Source: Microbacterium halimionae
GTDB taxonomy: Bacteria; Actinomycetota; Actinomycetes; Actinomycetales; Microbacteriaceae
Assembly: GCF_011761265.1 (NCBI RefSeq)
Contig: NZ_JAAOZB010000001.1
Coordinates: 744,001 to 808,000, forward strand
Length of the DNA: 64,000 nucleotides
Reading direction: 5' to 3'
Part shown: piece after piece, positions 44,010 to 52,771 of the stretch
Layout of the letters: every line of letters starts with the position of its first letter
How positions within the stretch are numbered: position 1 is the first letter of the stretch
Notes under the pieces: model-generated
The model's input: only the letters and a program-made list of their open reading frames with translations
Told to the model about the DNA's origin: nothing
Database searches by the model: none
Position numbers and translations under genes: made by a program

Positions 44010-45377
44010 TCAGGCGGAGGGCTCGCTCTGGTTACGAATTCCGAGAAAAGACACAGCCGCGCCCAGCACCATGAGTGCGGCTGTCACGATCGCGGCGCGG
44101 TGGAAGCCGTCGAGATCGAGGCTTCCGCCGACGATCGTCGCGATGGCGGCGATCGCCAGGAGCCCGGCAACTCGCGAAATCGCGTTGTTGACAGCGGATG
44201 CTGTGCCAGATCGCTTCGCATCCACGGCTCCCAGCACGGCGGACGTCAGCGGTGACACCGTGATCGAGAGGCCGAGTCCGAAGAGAAGGAGCCCGGGGAG
44301 CACTTGAGTCCAGTAGTTGAAGTCGCCTGAGACGGAAAGGAGTAGGAGGCATCCGACGGCGATGATGAGCGGCCCGATGGTCATGAAGATGCGCGGACCG
44401 AAGCGATCAGAAAGTGCACCCGCTCGAGAGCTGAGCGCGACCATCAAAAGCGTCATAGGGATGCTGGCCAGCCCTGCGAGGGTCGCAGGCAAGCCCGCGC
44501 CCTGCTGCAGATAGACCGACAGCACGAATCCATTGAGCGACAGCGCCGCGTAGATGAAGAAGGTCGCGACGTTTCCCGACCAGAAGTTGCGGGCACGGAA
44601 CATATCGAGCGGCAGAATCGGCGCGCGCGAGGTGCGTTGCCGCAGAAGAAACATCGTGAACAGAACGATGCCTGCGACGAACGTTGCCCACACCGCGGGG
44701 TCGCCCCACCCGAGGTTCGGCTGTTCGATGAGGGCGAAGACCGTGAGGCCGAGGCCGAGCGTACACATGACCGCCGCGAGGATGTCGATCGAGGCATCCG
44801 TGTTTCGTTCGTCAGATGTGTGCTTCAGCCGCAGCATCCAGAGGGCGAAGGCGATCGGGATGACGTTGATGACGAAGACCAGTCGCCATGACACGAGATC
44901 GACAAGCGCGCCGCCGACGAGCGGCCCAGCGATCATGGCGCCTGTCGTCATAGACGTCCAGATGCCGATGGCCCGACCGCGCACCGGCCCATCGAATGCT
45001 TCGGTGATGAGGGCGAGCGAGCTTGGCACGAGAAATGCGCCGGCGGCGCCCTGCGCGGCGCGCGCGGCAATCAAGAACACGGGGTCGGGGGCAAGACCCG
45101 CCGCAAGTGACGTCACGCCGAAGCCGATGAGGCCAATGCGGAGCACGACCGTGCGACCGAAGGCGTCGCTGACGGAGCCGGCGAACAAGATGAGCGCCCC
45201 GAGTGTGATGAGGTAGGCGTCGACGACCCACTGCTGCGTGGTGAGTCCGCCGCCGAGCTCGTCGCGGATAGCGGGCAGCGCAACGTTCACGACAGTGCCG
45301 TCGAGAAATGCCACGAATGACGCGAGGGCAGCGATTGTGAGTACCCGACGCTGCACGGATGTCATTGTTGCGGCCAT
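44010..45377 (-). CDS. MFS transporter, DHA2-like multidrug exporter
   Basis: 455 residues with about 14 hydrophobic helices. FLDGTVVNVALPAIRDELGG in helix 1, QWVVDAYLITLGALILFAGSVSDAFGRTVVLRIGL with the motif A loop, and LALITEAFDGPVRGRAIGIWTSMTTGAMIAGPLVGGALVD with motif C are typical of EmrB/QacA-type exporters. The C-terminus ends close to the ldh start (12 bp apart), in the same direction. Substrate unknown. Confidence 0.9.
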   Translation of the reverse strand: MAATMTSVQRRVLTIAALASFVAFLDGTVVNVALPAIRDELGGGLTTQQWVVDAYLITLGALILFAGSVSDAFGRTVVLRIGLIGFGVTSLAAGLAPDPVFLIAARAAQGAAGAFLVPSSLALITEAFDGPVRGRAIGIWTSMTTGAMIAGPLVGGALVDLVSWRLVFVINVIPIAFALWMLRLKHTSDERNTDASIDILAAVMCTLGLGLTVFALIEQPNLGWGDPAVWATFVAGIVLFTMFLLRQRTSRAPILPLDMFRARNFWSGNVATFFIYAALSLNGFVLSVYLQQGAGLPATLAGLASIPMTLLMVALSSRAGALSDRFGPRIFMTIGPLIIAVGCLLLLSVSGDFNYWTQVLPGLLLFGLGLSITVSPLTSAVLGAVDAKRSGTASAVNNAISRVAGLLAIAAIATIVGGSLDLDGFHRAAIVTAALMVLGAAVSFLGIRNQSEPSA

Positions 45378-45472
45378 ATCGACACGTTAGTTGCGTGGCG
45401 CGAAGTTTGGCGGATTATTCGCGCTGACAACCCGATTCGCTCGCGTGGCAAACCTCGCGTAAACTCTTCCGC

Positions 45473-45562
45473 GGTGACGTGTCCGAGCGGCCGAAGGTGC
45501 AACACTCGAAATGTTGTGTAGGTTCACCCCTACCGTGGGTTCAAATCCCACCGTCACCGCCA
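45473..45562 (+). tRNA. tRNA-Ser (anticodon CGA)
   Basis: A 90-base class II tRNA including an encoded CCA end. Acceptor arms GGTGACG and CGTCACC pair fully; the anticodon stem CAACA/TGTTG encloses CTCGAAA, giving CGA, which reads UCG. A long variable arm (GTAGGTTCACCCCTAC) and T-arm GTGGG-TTCAAAT-CCCAC are present. A TAAACT sequence at 45460-45465 is a possible -10 element 7 bases upstream. Confidence 0.97.
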
Positions 45563-45565
45563 TGG

Positions 45566-45591
45566 AAACCCCCGAGAAATCGGGGGTTTTT
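45566..45591 (+). terminator. intrinsic terminator after tRNA-Ser
   Basis: AAACCCCCGA, loop GAAA, TCGGGGGTTT: a 10-bp stem with a GNRA-type tetraloop ending in five T residues. It begins 4 bases after the CCA end of the tRNA. Confidence 0.9.
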
Positions 45592-45619
45592 CCGTTTCCG
45601 AACTGCCTCGGTGTGCAGC

Positions 45620-46051
45620 TCAGCGGGCTTCGCGGTATCCCTCGATGTCGAGGTTGAAACGGTGGAGCATGTCGGCAAAGAGAGCGATCTCCTCGCTTGA
45701 CCAGTCGCCGAGGATCTGGTCGAGTGCGCGCGTCGATCTTTCGCGCACCGCACGGAGTCTCGCAACCCCGTGCGTCGTCACGGTGAACTTGCGGGCGATT
45801 CCACCATCCGGATCCGGAATGCGCTCCAGAAGCGATTCTCGGGTGGCTGCCGTGGTCTGGCGCTGCACCGTGGAGATGTCGAGGCGGAAGGCCTCGCTCA
45901 GCTCGCTGATCGACATCGGGCCCTGGGTGTGGATGCGACTGAGCAGGAGATACGCACTGCGGTCGAGTCCATCGTCGGCCCGATGCTGAGCGATCGCATA
46001 GCGACTCAACAGCATCTGCTCGTACTCGATATCGGCGATCCGACGCTCCAT
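45620..46051 (-). CDS. MarR family transcriptional regulator
   Basis: 143-residue winged-helix regulator: helix LSRIHTQGPMSISELSEAFRLDISTVQRQTTAATRESLLERIPDPDGGIARKFTVTTHG contains the recognition helix and the wing. ATG 46051 is chosen; the frame reaches 46135 but would then overlap the operator. It is divergent from an MFS exporter gene across a 28-bp palindrome, the common MarR-exporter arrangement in which a drug relieves repression of the pump. Confidence 0.88.
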   Translation of the reverse strand: MERRIADIEYEQMLLSRYAIAQHRADDGLDRSAYLLLSRIHTQGPMSISELSEAFRLDISTVQRQTTAATRESLLERIPDPDGGIARKFTVTTHGVARLRAVRERSTRALDQILGDWSSEEIALFADMLHRFNLDIEGYREAR

Positions 46052-46108
46052 TGCTGACTCTCCATTCCGGCGCGGTTGCCCGCCTCGCAACCTAGAATAC
46101 CGCGTCAT

Positions 46109-46136
46109 TATGTATACTGCATATGCAAGATACATA
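46109..46136. promoter_or_regulatory. 28-bp nested palindrome between marR and MFS genes
   Basis: Outer arms TATGTAT and ATACATA flank the perfect core TGCATATGCA, separated by two bases on each side; all arms are exact inverted repeats. It sits in the 117-bp divergent region, 57 bp upstream of marR and 32 bp upstream of the MFS gene, and a TATACT hexamer lies inside it. The likely binding site of the MarR protein. Confidence 0.75.
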
Positions 46137-46168
46137 TTTGTGATGACCTGACGTGCGGGGGACAGACC

Positions 46169-47617
46169 ATGAAGTTCGAGACTGCGGAGCGCCGCCCCAC
46201 CCTCATCGTCGCGGTCTTGGCCTTCGCGGGCATCGCCGCAGCCATCACGCAGACGATGATCACTCCGCTCATCCCGCAGCTGCCGACGATATTCGCAACC
46301 TCATCGTCGAACACGGCGTGGGTAATTACTGCGACGCTGCTCGCTGGCGCCGTGGTGGTTCCGATCGCCGGCCGGATGGGTGACCTGTTCGGCAAGCGCC
46401 GCATGATCATGTTTTCAAGCATCCCGCTCATCGTCGGCGGTGCCGTGTGCGCCATGGCGCCGACGGTCGAAATTATGATCACGGGGCGCGCCCTTCAGGG
46501 AATGGGGGCGGGGATGATCCCGCTCGGCATCGCGCTCCTGCGCGACGCGATTCCGAAAGAAAAGCTCTCTTCTGCCATCGCTACCGTCAGTGCGACGATG
46601 GGCGTCGGTGGCGCGATCGGCCTGCCGCTTTCGGCAGGCGTCATCGAGTTCGCCGATTGGAGAATGCTCTTCTGGGGTGGCGTAGGCATCAGCATCCTCG
46701 TTCTCTTCACCGTGTGGATGATTGTGCCGGCCGTACCCGGAGGCGCGCCAGGGCAGCGGTTCGACGGGCTCGGTGCCGCTGGCCTCGCGACCGGGCTAGT
46801 AGCGCTTATCCTCGCGGTTTCGAAGGGATCTGAGTGGGGATGGGCTTCGGGGTTGACGTGGGGGCTCATCGTCCTCGCGGTCGTCACTTTCGCGGCGTGG
46901 GGGTTCTGGGAGCTTCGCACGCGAGACCCGCTCGTCGATCTTCGAACGACTGCTAAACCACGCGTCTTGCTCACCAACGTCGCGTCGATTTTCGTGGGTT
47001 TCGCGATGTACGCAAGCATGCTCGTGCTGCCACAACTTCTTCAGCTGCCAGCGTCGTCTGGATACGGCTTGGGCCAATCGGTACTCGCGGCGGGCCTGTG
47101 GATGGCTCCGGCGGGCATCATGATGATGCTTCTCTCGCCGGTAGGCGGACGCTTGACCAACGCGAAGGGGCCGAAATTCACCCTGATCGTGGGCGTCAGC
47201 ATCATCGCGCTGGGTTACGGTGTTGCCCTACTGGGAATGGGAAGCACCTGGGGACTATTGGCTACGGGCATCGTCGTCAACAGTGGTGTCGCGCTCGCCT
47301 ACGGAGCGATGCCCGCCCTCATTATGAGCGCTGTACCGCGGAGCGAGACGGCTGCGGCCAACGGATTCAACGCTCTGATGCGCTCACTTGGCACCACGAT
47401 TGGGGCCGCGGTTGTCGGTGTCGTTCTCGCTCAGATGACGACGACCATGGGTGGAATGCCTGTCCCGTCGGAAGCGGGATTTCGCACTGCGCTGATCATC
47501 GGAGTGGGAGTCGCCGTCATCGCCGCGCTCGTCGCGCTCTTCATCCCGGCAAAGAAGGCGACCGAGGCCGGGGTAGATGACGAGCTCGCAAAGCAGAAGG
47601 TCCCCACTTCCGCTTAG
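46169..47617 (+). CDS. MFS transporter, DHA2-like multidrug exporter under MarR control
   Basis: 482 residues, about 14 helices. TQTMITPLIPQLPTIFATSSSNTAWVITATLLAGAVVVPIAGRMGDLFGKRRMIM contains the helix 1-2 and motif A features; GRALQGMGAGMIPLGIALLRDAIP is a motif B/C-like stretch. ATG 46169 (GGGGGACAG upstream) follows the palindromic operator. Substrate unknown; the MarR neighbour suggests toxic small molecules such as phenolic compounds. Confidence 0.9.
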   Translation: MKFETAERRPTLIVAVLAFAGIAAAITQTMITPLIPQLPTIFATSSSNTAWVITATLLAGAVVVPIAGRMGDLFGKRRMIMFSSIPLIVGGAVCAMAPTVEIMITGRALQGMGAGMIPLGIALLRDAIPKEKLSSAIATVSATMGVGGAIGLPLSAGVIEFADWRMLFWGGVGISILVLFTVWMIVPAVPGGAPGQRFDGLGAAGLATGLVALILAVSKGSEWGWASGLTWGLIVLAVVTFAAWGFWELRTRDPLVDLRTTAKPRVLLTNVASIFVGFAMYASMLVLPQLLQLPASSGYGLGQSVLAAGLWMAPAGIMMMLLSPVGGRLTNAKGPKFTLIVGVSIIALGYGVALLGMGSTWGLLATGIVVNSGVALAYGAMPALIMSAVPRSETAAANGFNALMRSLGTTIGAAVVGVVLAQMTTTMGGMPVPSEAGFRTALIIGVGVAVIAALVALFIPAKKATEAGVDDELAKQKVPTSA

Positions 47618-47656
47618 CGGAGGGCTGGGCTTCACTCACGCTCACACGTCGCGTAA

Positions 47657-47884
47657 GCCGCGAACGTTGCGAGAGCGTCGACGCTGTCAGCGGGCTGGCT
47701 GCGGGTATCCCACCGAGAAAACGATATTCAGTTCCGTCGACGAGAGCATCCCGAAGCCGAGCTCGACGGGTTTCTTGCTGAGTGGCTCGACCACATCGAG
47801 ACCGGGCAGATGACCTACCAGTCCGTCCAGAATCTCAAGAGCAGCCTCGAGCTCGAAGGAACTGTCACTCTCACCGCGCAATAA
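47657..47884 (+). pseudogene. gene remnant, C-terminal fragment without start codon
   Basis: The 323-bp gap after the MFS gene holds a frame with coding character but no ATG, GTG or TTG after the in-frame stop at 47654. Its translation ends HPEAELDGFLAEWLDHIETG, then QMTYQSVQNLKSSLELEGTV and TLTAQ before TAA at 47882-47884. The well-formed helices and amino-acid mix look like the C-terminus of a real protein, while the first 20 codons do not. The family is not recognised. Most likely a decayed gene; ATT 47726 as a rare start would give about 52 residues. Confidence 0.35.
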
Positions 47885-47940
47885 CAAACTCACGCCACGA
47901 TCTTGCGGACCGGTGGCACGTGTCCGCAGAGATGCCCGAC

Positions 47941-48882
47941 CTAACCGAGCACCTCGACTCCGAAGTCTGCGACGACGGCCCGCACCTGGGTGAGGTACCC
48001 CTGTGCCTGCTCAGTGAGCGGGATCGCGGAATGTCCGATCCAGCCGATCTCGATGCGTTCGTCGACGTCGAGCGGCACGGCAACAATCTGCGGGTCGAGG
48101 TCGTCGCTGATGATGCCCGTCGAAATCGTGTAGCCGTCGAGCCCGATCATGAGGTTGAAGATCGTTGCCCTATCGGAGACGCGAATCTCCTGCGCGCTCG
48201 AAAGCGTGGAGAGGATCTCTTCGGCGAAGTAGAACGAGTTATTCGCCCCTTGATCGAAAGTGAGCCGCGGCAGGTTGGCGATGTCGGCGAGGGTTGCGCG
48301 CTCTTGCGAGGCGAGTGGGTTCTTTCGGGAGATAAAGATGTGCGGCTCGGCGAGGAACAGCGGGTGAAACGCGAGGCCGGAGTCTCGGAGAAGCTTGGCG
48401 ATGACATTGCGGTTGAAATCGTTGCGGAAAAGGATGCCCAGCTCGCTGCGAAGCGTTCGCACGTCTTCGATGATGTCCCAGGTGCGAGTCTCACGCAGCG
48501 AGAATTCGTATTCGGATGCCTCGGTGCCTTTGACCATTCGAACGAACGCGTCGACCGCGAACGAATAGTGCTGTGTCGACACGCCAAGCAGCCGTCGAGA
48601 CGGCGGCCGGCCAAGGTATCGCTGCTCAAGGAGTGCCGCCTGCTCGACGACCTGTCGGGCGTAGCCGAGAAACTCCGCGCCGTCAGTCGTGAGTGTGACC
48701 CCGCGGGCAGAGCGGGCGAGAAGGATGCGGCCAACCCGGTTCTCGAGGTCTTTCATCGCCGCGGACATCGTCGGCTGGGCGACATAGAGCATCTCGGCTG
48801 CCGCGGTGATCGACCCCTCGGCGGCGACCTCGATGAAGTACTGCAGTTGCTGCAATGTGATGCCACTCGATTTCCCAGCCAT
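47941..48882 (-). CDS. LysR family transcriptional regulator
   Basis: 313 residues. Winged helix ITLQQLQYFIEVAAEGSITAAAEMLYVAQPTMSAAMKDLENRVG, followed by a periplasmic-binding-type effector domain (about 95-300). ATG 48882 is used, with TTG 48888 as an alternative. It is divergent from the DUF1852/methionine synthase pair, so it is a good candidate to control that operon, for example in response to methionine or homocysteine. That link is inferred from position only. Confidence 0.88.
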   Translation of the reverse strand: MAGKSSGITLQQLQYFIEVAAEGSITAAAEMLYVAQPTMSAAMKDLENRVGRILLARSARGVTLTTDGAEFLGYARQVVEQAALLEQRYLGRPPSRRLLGVSTQHYSFAVDAFVRMVKGTEASEYEFSLRETRTWDIIEDVRTLRSELGILFRNDFNRNVIAKLLRDSGLAFHPLFLAEPHIFISRKNPLASQERATLADIANLPRLTFDQGANNSFYFAEEILSTLSSAQEIRVSDRATIFNLMIGLDGYTISTGIISDDLDPQIVAVPLDVDERIEIGWIGHSAIPLTEQAQGYLTQVRAVVADFGVEVLG

Positions 48883-48892
48883 AGGCAAAGGC

Positions 48893-48906
48893 TATAGGAA
48901 ACCATA
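48893..48906. promoter_or_regulatory. candidate LysR site between lysR and mesX
   Basis: TATAGGAAACCATA is an imperfect dyad (TAT-GG...CC-ATA) fitting the T-N11-A plan of LysR sites. A second inverted pair ATAAGTTTAT follows at 48904-48913. Both lie in the divergent gap, about 100 bp upstream of mesX. Confidence 0.4.
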
Positions 48907-49005
48907 AGTTTATCGAGTTACCCGATGACCGGAAGATGCCGACACGATAAATGCACTGACTTCCGCTTGGCCAGCTCGGCCGATCAGCTACCGGATTGGC
49001 CGCTC

Positions 49006-49998
49006 ATGACGAACGAATTCACGTTCAGCGTCACCACCACCCACTTCGACGAGAACTACGCGCCGTCGGAGAGTTCTCGAGCCACGACAAACTTCGCCAA
49101 TCTTGCCCGAGGCGAGCATCGTCAGCAGAATCTTCGCAACGCGCTGGCAATGATCGATCGCCGATACAACGAGCTCGCACACTCAAAGAACCCGAAACAG
49201 GACCGCTACGCCGTCGAACTCGAGATCGTTTCCGTCGCGCTGGGCTTCGCTGCGGAAGGCGATGATCAGGAATTTCCGCTGCTCGAAATGCTCGACATCC
49301 AGATCGTCGATCGGCACACCGGCGCGCGCCACCAAGGAATCGTGGGGAACAACTTCTCGTCCTACGTCCGCGATTTCGACTTTAGTGTGGTGTTGCCAGC
49401 GGCCAACGAAGCCGCGACCGAGCCGACCGTGCCCGAAGACTTCGGCGATCTGCACGGCAAGCTGTTCCAGCACTTCCTGAACTCTGCCGCGTACCAGGAA
49501 CGCTTCGCGCTGCCGCCAGTCATCTGCATCAGCGTGTCAACAAGTAAGACGTACCGCCGGACCGACAACTACCACCCGGCACTCGGAGTCGAGTATCAGC
49601 AGGATGAGTACTCGCTCACTGATGAATACTTCGGAAAGATGGGATTGCAGGTCCGCTATTTCATGCCCGTGGGCAGTGTGGCGCCACTTGCGTTCTATTT
49701 CCGCGGCGATCTGCTCAGCGACTATACCGACCTGCAGCTGATTGGCACGATCAGCACGATGGAGACCTTTCAGAAGATCTATCGCCCCGAGATCTACAAC
49801 GCGAACTCGGCCGCAGAGGGCGTCTATCGGCCAAGCTTGAACCAGCAGGACTACGCACTGACGCAGATCGCTTACGACCGCGTTGAGCGCGGCCAGCTCG
49901 CGATCAAGCAGGGCAAGTACACCGAGCAGCACTTCGTCAATCCACATAAGAAAGTGCTGGAAGCGTGGGCAGCCAATTACCCGACTCCCGCCGGTTGA
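49006..49998 (+). CDS. mesX: DUF1852 protein, MesX-like partner of core methionine synthase
   Basis: 330 residues that match the DUF1852 family pattern, with the N-terminal TNEFTFSVTTTHFDENY, central GNNFSSYVRDFDFSVVLPAAN and C-terminal HFVNPHKKVLEAWAANYP. No transmembrane segment or signal peptide is seen. DUF1852 was shown by genetics to be needed, together with oxygen, for methionine synthesis by MesD-type core synthases without methyl-folate or cobalamin. Its chemistry is unknown. ATG 49006 is chosen as the point where family similarity begins; mesD starts 20 bp after its stop. Confidence 0.85.
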   Translation: MTNEFTFSVTTTHFDENYAPSESSRATTNFANLARGEHRQQNLRNALAMIDRRYNELAHSKNPKQDRYAVELEIVSVALGFAAEGDDQEFPLLEMLDIQIVDRHTGARHQGIVGNNFSSYVRDFDFSVVLPAANEAATEPTVPEDFGDLHGKLFQHFLNSAAYQERFALPPVICISVSTSKTYRRTDNYHPALGVEYQQDEYSLTDEYFGKMGLQVRYFMPVGSVAPLAFYFRGDLLSDYTDLQLIGTISTMETFQKIYRPEIYNANSAAEGVYRPSLNQQDYALTQIAYDRVERGQLAIKQGKYTEQHFVNPHKKVLEAWAANYPTPAG

Positions 49999-50018
49999 GC
50001 AGCGGAGAGTCATCGATC

Positions 50019-51059
50019 ATGCACACCCTCTTGCCTACCGCAATTGTCGGCAGCCTCCCGAAGCCGCCGTGGCTCGCCGAGCCGGAAACGCTCTGGTCGC
50101 CCTGGAAGCTACAGGGCGACGCCTTGGTCGAGGGCAAACAGGATGCGCTGCGTATTGCCGTTCAGGAGCAGCGCCAACGCGGCATCCATATCGTCAGCGA
50201 TGGGGAGCAGACCCGCCAGCACTTCGTCACGACATTTATCGAGCATCTCAGCGGGGTCGATTTCGAGCAGCGCGAAACGGTTCGCATTCGCAATCGATAT
50301 GACGCGAGCGTGCCAACTGTCGTCGGTGCCGTGAGCCGTGAGAAATCAGTGTTCGTCGACGACGCGAAGTTCCTTCGCCAGCAGACTGATCAGCCGATCA
50401 AGTGGGCGCTTCCGGGTCCGATGACGATGATCGACACGCTCTACGACCGCCACTACAAGAGTCGAGAGAAGCTCGCGTGGGAGTTTGCGACGATCCTCAA
50501 TCAGGAGGCGAGGGAACTCGAAGCGGCTGGGGTCGACATTATTCAGTTCGACGAGCCCGCGTTCAACGTCTTCTTCGACGACGTGCAGGACTGGGGGATA
50601 GCAGCGCTGGAGCGGGCGGCAGAAGGCCTCCGCGCGGAAACCGTCGTGCACATTTGCTACGGGTACGGAATCCAGGCGAACACCGACTGGAAGAAGACCC
50701 TCGGGTCGGAATGGCGGCAGTACGAGAAATCGTTCCCGCTGTTGCAGCGATCAACCATCGACATCATCTCGCTCGAAAGTCACCACTCTCATGTGCCGAT
50801 AGATCTCATCGAGCTCATCCGTGGCAAGAAAGTGATGCTTGGGGCCATTGACGTGGCAAGTGACACTATCGAGACCCCGGATGAAGTCGCCGATACGCTC
50901 CGGAAAGCACTCGAGTTCGTCGATGCGGACAAGCTCATCCCCAGTACGAACTGCGGCATGGCACCCCTGCCTCGGGCTGTTGCGTTCGAGAAGCTGAGCG
51001 CGCTGACGGCGGGTGCGGACATCGTTCGCGACGAGCTCAGCGCCGCGTACTCGCTCTGA
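50019..51059 (+). CDS. mesD: core methionine synthase, MesD-type (MetE C-terminal fold)
   Basis: 346 residues forming only the catalytic half of cobalamin-independent methionine synthase; the folate-binding N-terminal half of MetE is missing. Zinc ligands correspond to H211 and C213 (HICYGYG), E253 (ISLESHHSH) and C312 (STNCGMAPLPR). The homocysteine site IVGSLPKP near 9-16 and QFDEPAFNVFF near 176 are present. ATG 50019 has GGAGAG upstream. Adjacent DUF1852 identifies it as MesD rather than MesA-C, and points to an aerobic methyl donor other than methyl-folate. Confidence 0.87.
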   Translation: MHTLLPTAIVGSLPKPPWLAEPETLWSPWKLQGDALVEGKQDALRIAVQEQRQRGIHIVSDGEQTRQHFVTTFIEHLSGVDFEQRETVRIRNRYDASVPTVVGAVSREKSVFVDDAKFLRQQTDQPIKWALPGPMTMIDTLYDRHYKSREKLAWEFATILNQEARELEAAGVDIIQFDEPAFNVFFDDVQDWGIAALERAAEGLRAETVVHICYGYGIQANTDWKKTLGSEWRQYEKSFPLLQRSTIDIISLESHHSHVPIDLIELIRGKKVMLGAIDVASDTIETPDEVADTLRKALEFVDADKLIPSTNCGMAPLPRAVAFEKLSALTAGADIVRDELSAAYSL

Positions 51060-52421
51060 CTAAGGGAACGTCAGCGAGTCTTCTGGACCGTCCGAGCCGG
51101 CGGCGTATTCCTGCAGCGGCACCAGATTTGCGCGCCACGCGGTGAGTGCTGGCTCGACGATGTCCCAGCAGCGTTCGGCGACGTCTCCTCGTACCGCGAG
51201 CAGGGGGACGCCATCGAGTACCGCGGCCAATACCTGCCCGTAGGGCAAAAGTGTTGGTGCCGGCGTGTGCGTCTCGGCTGTCGTCGGAGCGAGCGAGAAC
51301 GGGTCGGCGTCGGCATTCAGTGACAACGTCAGAGATACCTGGCCGGTTTCGAGGTCGACGCTGATGCGGTCGGACTGCGGTCGTGACCCGAGCCCCTCGA
51401 TTCCTTCTGCGCGCGCCAAGACTGCAGTAAGCAGGCGCCGATTGGTGCCGAGCGCCTTGCCGCTACGAAGAATAAACGGCACGCCTTTCCAGCGTGGAGT
51501 GTCGACCGCGAGCCGCAGCTCGGCGAGGGTCTCGGTGTCGCCGCTGGCGTCGACGCCGTCTTCATCTACGTACGACGGGGTGCCATGGCTTGCGGTATAC
51601 CGGGCACGGCGACTAGCGTCCGCGGGATCGCCATCGAGACGAGTCGCTGCGAGCACGCCGGCCATCGCGTCACGGAATAGGCCCGCGTCCATCGATTCGG
51701 GCCGTTCCATGGCAGCGAGCGCGAGAACGTTGAGGAGATGGCTCTGCAGCATGTCGACCAGCGCACCCGTGCCCTCGTAAAAGCTCGATCGACCCTCAAG
51801 GGCAATTTCCTCGTCGAAGACGATCTCCACGCGCTCGATGGTGTCTGCGCTCCACGCCGGCTCGATCAGCCGATTCGCGAAGCGCATGCCGAGAAGGCCG
51901 AGAACCGCATTCATTCCGAGAAAGTGATCGACTCGAAAGATTCGCTCTTCCGGCAGGACGCGGCTCACCAGTGCGTTCAGGTCGCGAGCGTCGTCCCCTG
52001 ATTCCCCGAAGGGCTTTTCGAGAACGAGCCGCAGATCGTCCGGTGCGCCGACTTCGAGCAGCGCCTTTCCGATTCCTTGCATCGCCGCCGGTGGCAGCGC
52101 CAGATACAGGGCGACACTGCCCTCGGCATCCTCCAGCAACGAGCGCAGCTGGTCGGGATCGGAGGGGTCGACGGTGCGCGCGTCACTGGCAACGAGTAGT
52201 TGGGAGAGGCGGTCTTTCGCGAAGCCCGCGGATTCGCTCGAACGCTCCAGCATCGCCTCCCACGCGCCGTCTTCCCACTCGTGGCGCGAAGTGCCGATGA
52301 GGCTCACTTCGCGATCGCTGTGTTCGAGGAGCGTCGCGAGGCCGGGTAAGAGCAAGCGTTCAGCGAGGTCGCCGCTCGCGCCGACCAGAATCACGGTGTG
52401 GGTCGCGGTAGCAGACGTCAC
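51060..52421 (-). CDS. divergent glucose-6-phosphate dehydrogenase homologue
   Basis: 453 residues, about 40-60 shorter than usual Zwf. The cofactor strand ILVGASGDLAERLLLPGL, EKPFG (135-139) and DHFLGMNAVLGLLGMRFAN are recognisable. The normal RIDHYLGKE motif reads RVDHFLGMN: the His (166) stays but the phosphate-binding Lys is Met170 and the Glu is Asn. The GDLAKRKL lysine is also lost (GDLAERLL). The C-terminal SGKALGTNRR region is kept. It may use another sugar phosphate or have lost activity. It converges on mesD with no gap between stop codons. Confidence 0.75.
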   Translation of the reverse strand: MTSATATHTVILVGASGDLAERLLLPGLATLLEHSDREVSLIGTSRHEWEDGAWEAMLERSSESAGFAKDRLSQLLVASDARTVDPSDPDQLRSLLEDAEGSVALYLALPPAAMQGIGKALLEVGAPDDLRLVLEKPFGESGDDARDLNALVSRVLPEERIFRVDHFLGMNAVLGLLGMRFANRLIEPAWSADTIERVEIVFDEEIALEGRSSFYEGTGALVDMLQSHLLNVLALAAMERPESMDAGLFRDAMAGVLAATRLDGDPADASRRARYTASHGTPSYVDEDGVDASGDTETLAELRLAVDTPRWKGVPFILRSGKALGTNRRLLTAVLARAEGIEGLGSRPQSDRISVDLETGQVSLTLSLNADADPFSLAPTTAETHTPAPTLLPYGQVLAAVLDGVPLLAVRGDVAERCWDIVEPALTAWRANLVPLQEYAAGSDGPEDSLTFP

Positions 52422-52771
52422 GGGGGCCTCTTTTCTGGGGTGCGAGCGGCCGAGGCGCCGCTGAGCGGTGATGTTCGTCTACGTTACGCCGCAATGCACT
52501 GGCACAGTGGGGTAATACGAAGCTCCGCGCGCGCGATGGCTTCCGCGATGGCGGCATCGCCCTTTCTTAGACGGCGCCGCCCGTTCTCGCGTGCAAATTG
52601 ACGGGCTTGAACATCGGCAGTCACGAAACACACCGGCGGCGCGAGTGCGGTTGTGCGCATAATTCGCACGCATTTGTCCGTGGCTACGAGTTTTAAGGTG
52701 TGCTGAAAAACGCATAGTCTGTGCGCTACACACAACGAGGTGGATATGCGAAAGGTGCCCGGCAAGCGGAC
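52422..52771. other. 350-bp gap between zwf-like gene and aldose dehydrogenase gene
   Basis: No well-supported gene. On the minus strand a 58-codon frame (52484-52660) has fair codon quality but no ribosome site or recognisable family. GTGCG-N7-CGCAC at 52653-52669 is a small inverted repeat. The last 100 bases are AT-richer and probably hold the promoter of the dehydrogenase gene. Confidence 0.4.

Noticed and set aside
45473..45562. tRNA-Ser 3' end as an integration (att) site
   Set aside because: No second copy of the tRNA 3' end was seen in the window and no integrase gene is nearby.
48889..49005. SAM or cobalamin riboswitch before mesX
   Set aside because: The gap is only 117 bp and shows no conserved riboswitch core; a LysR-type dyad explains control better.
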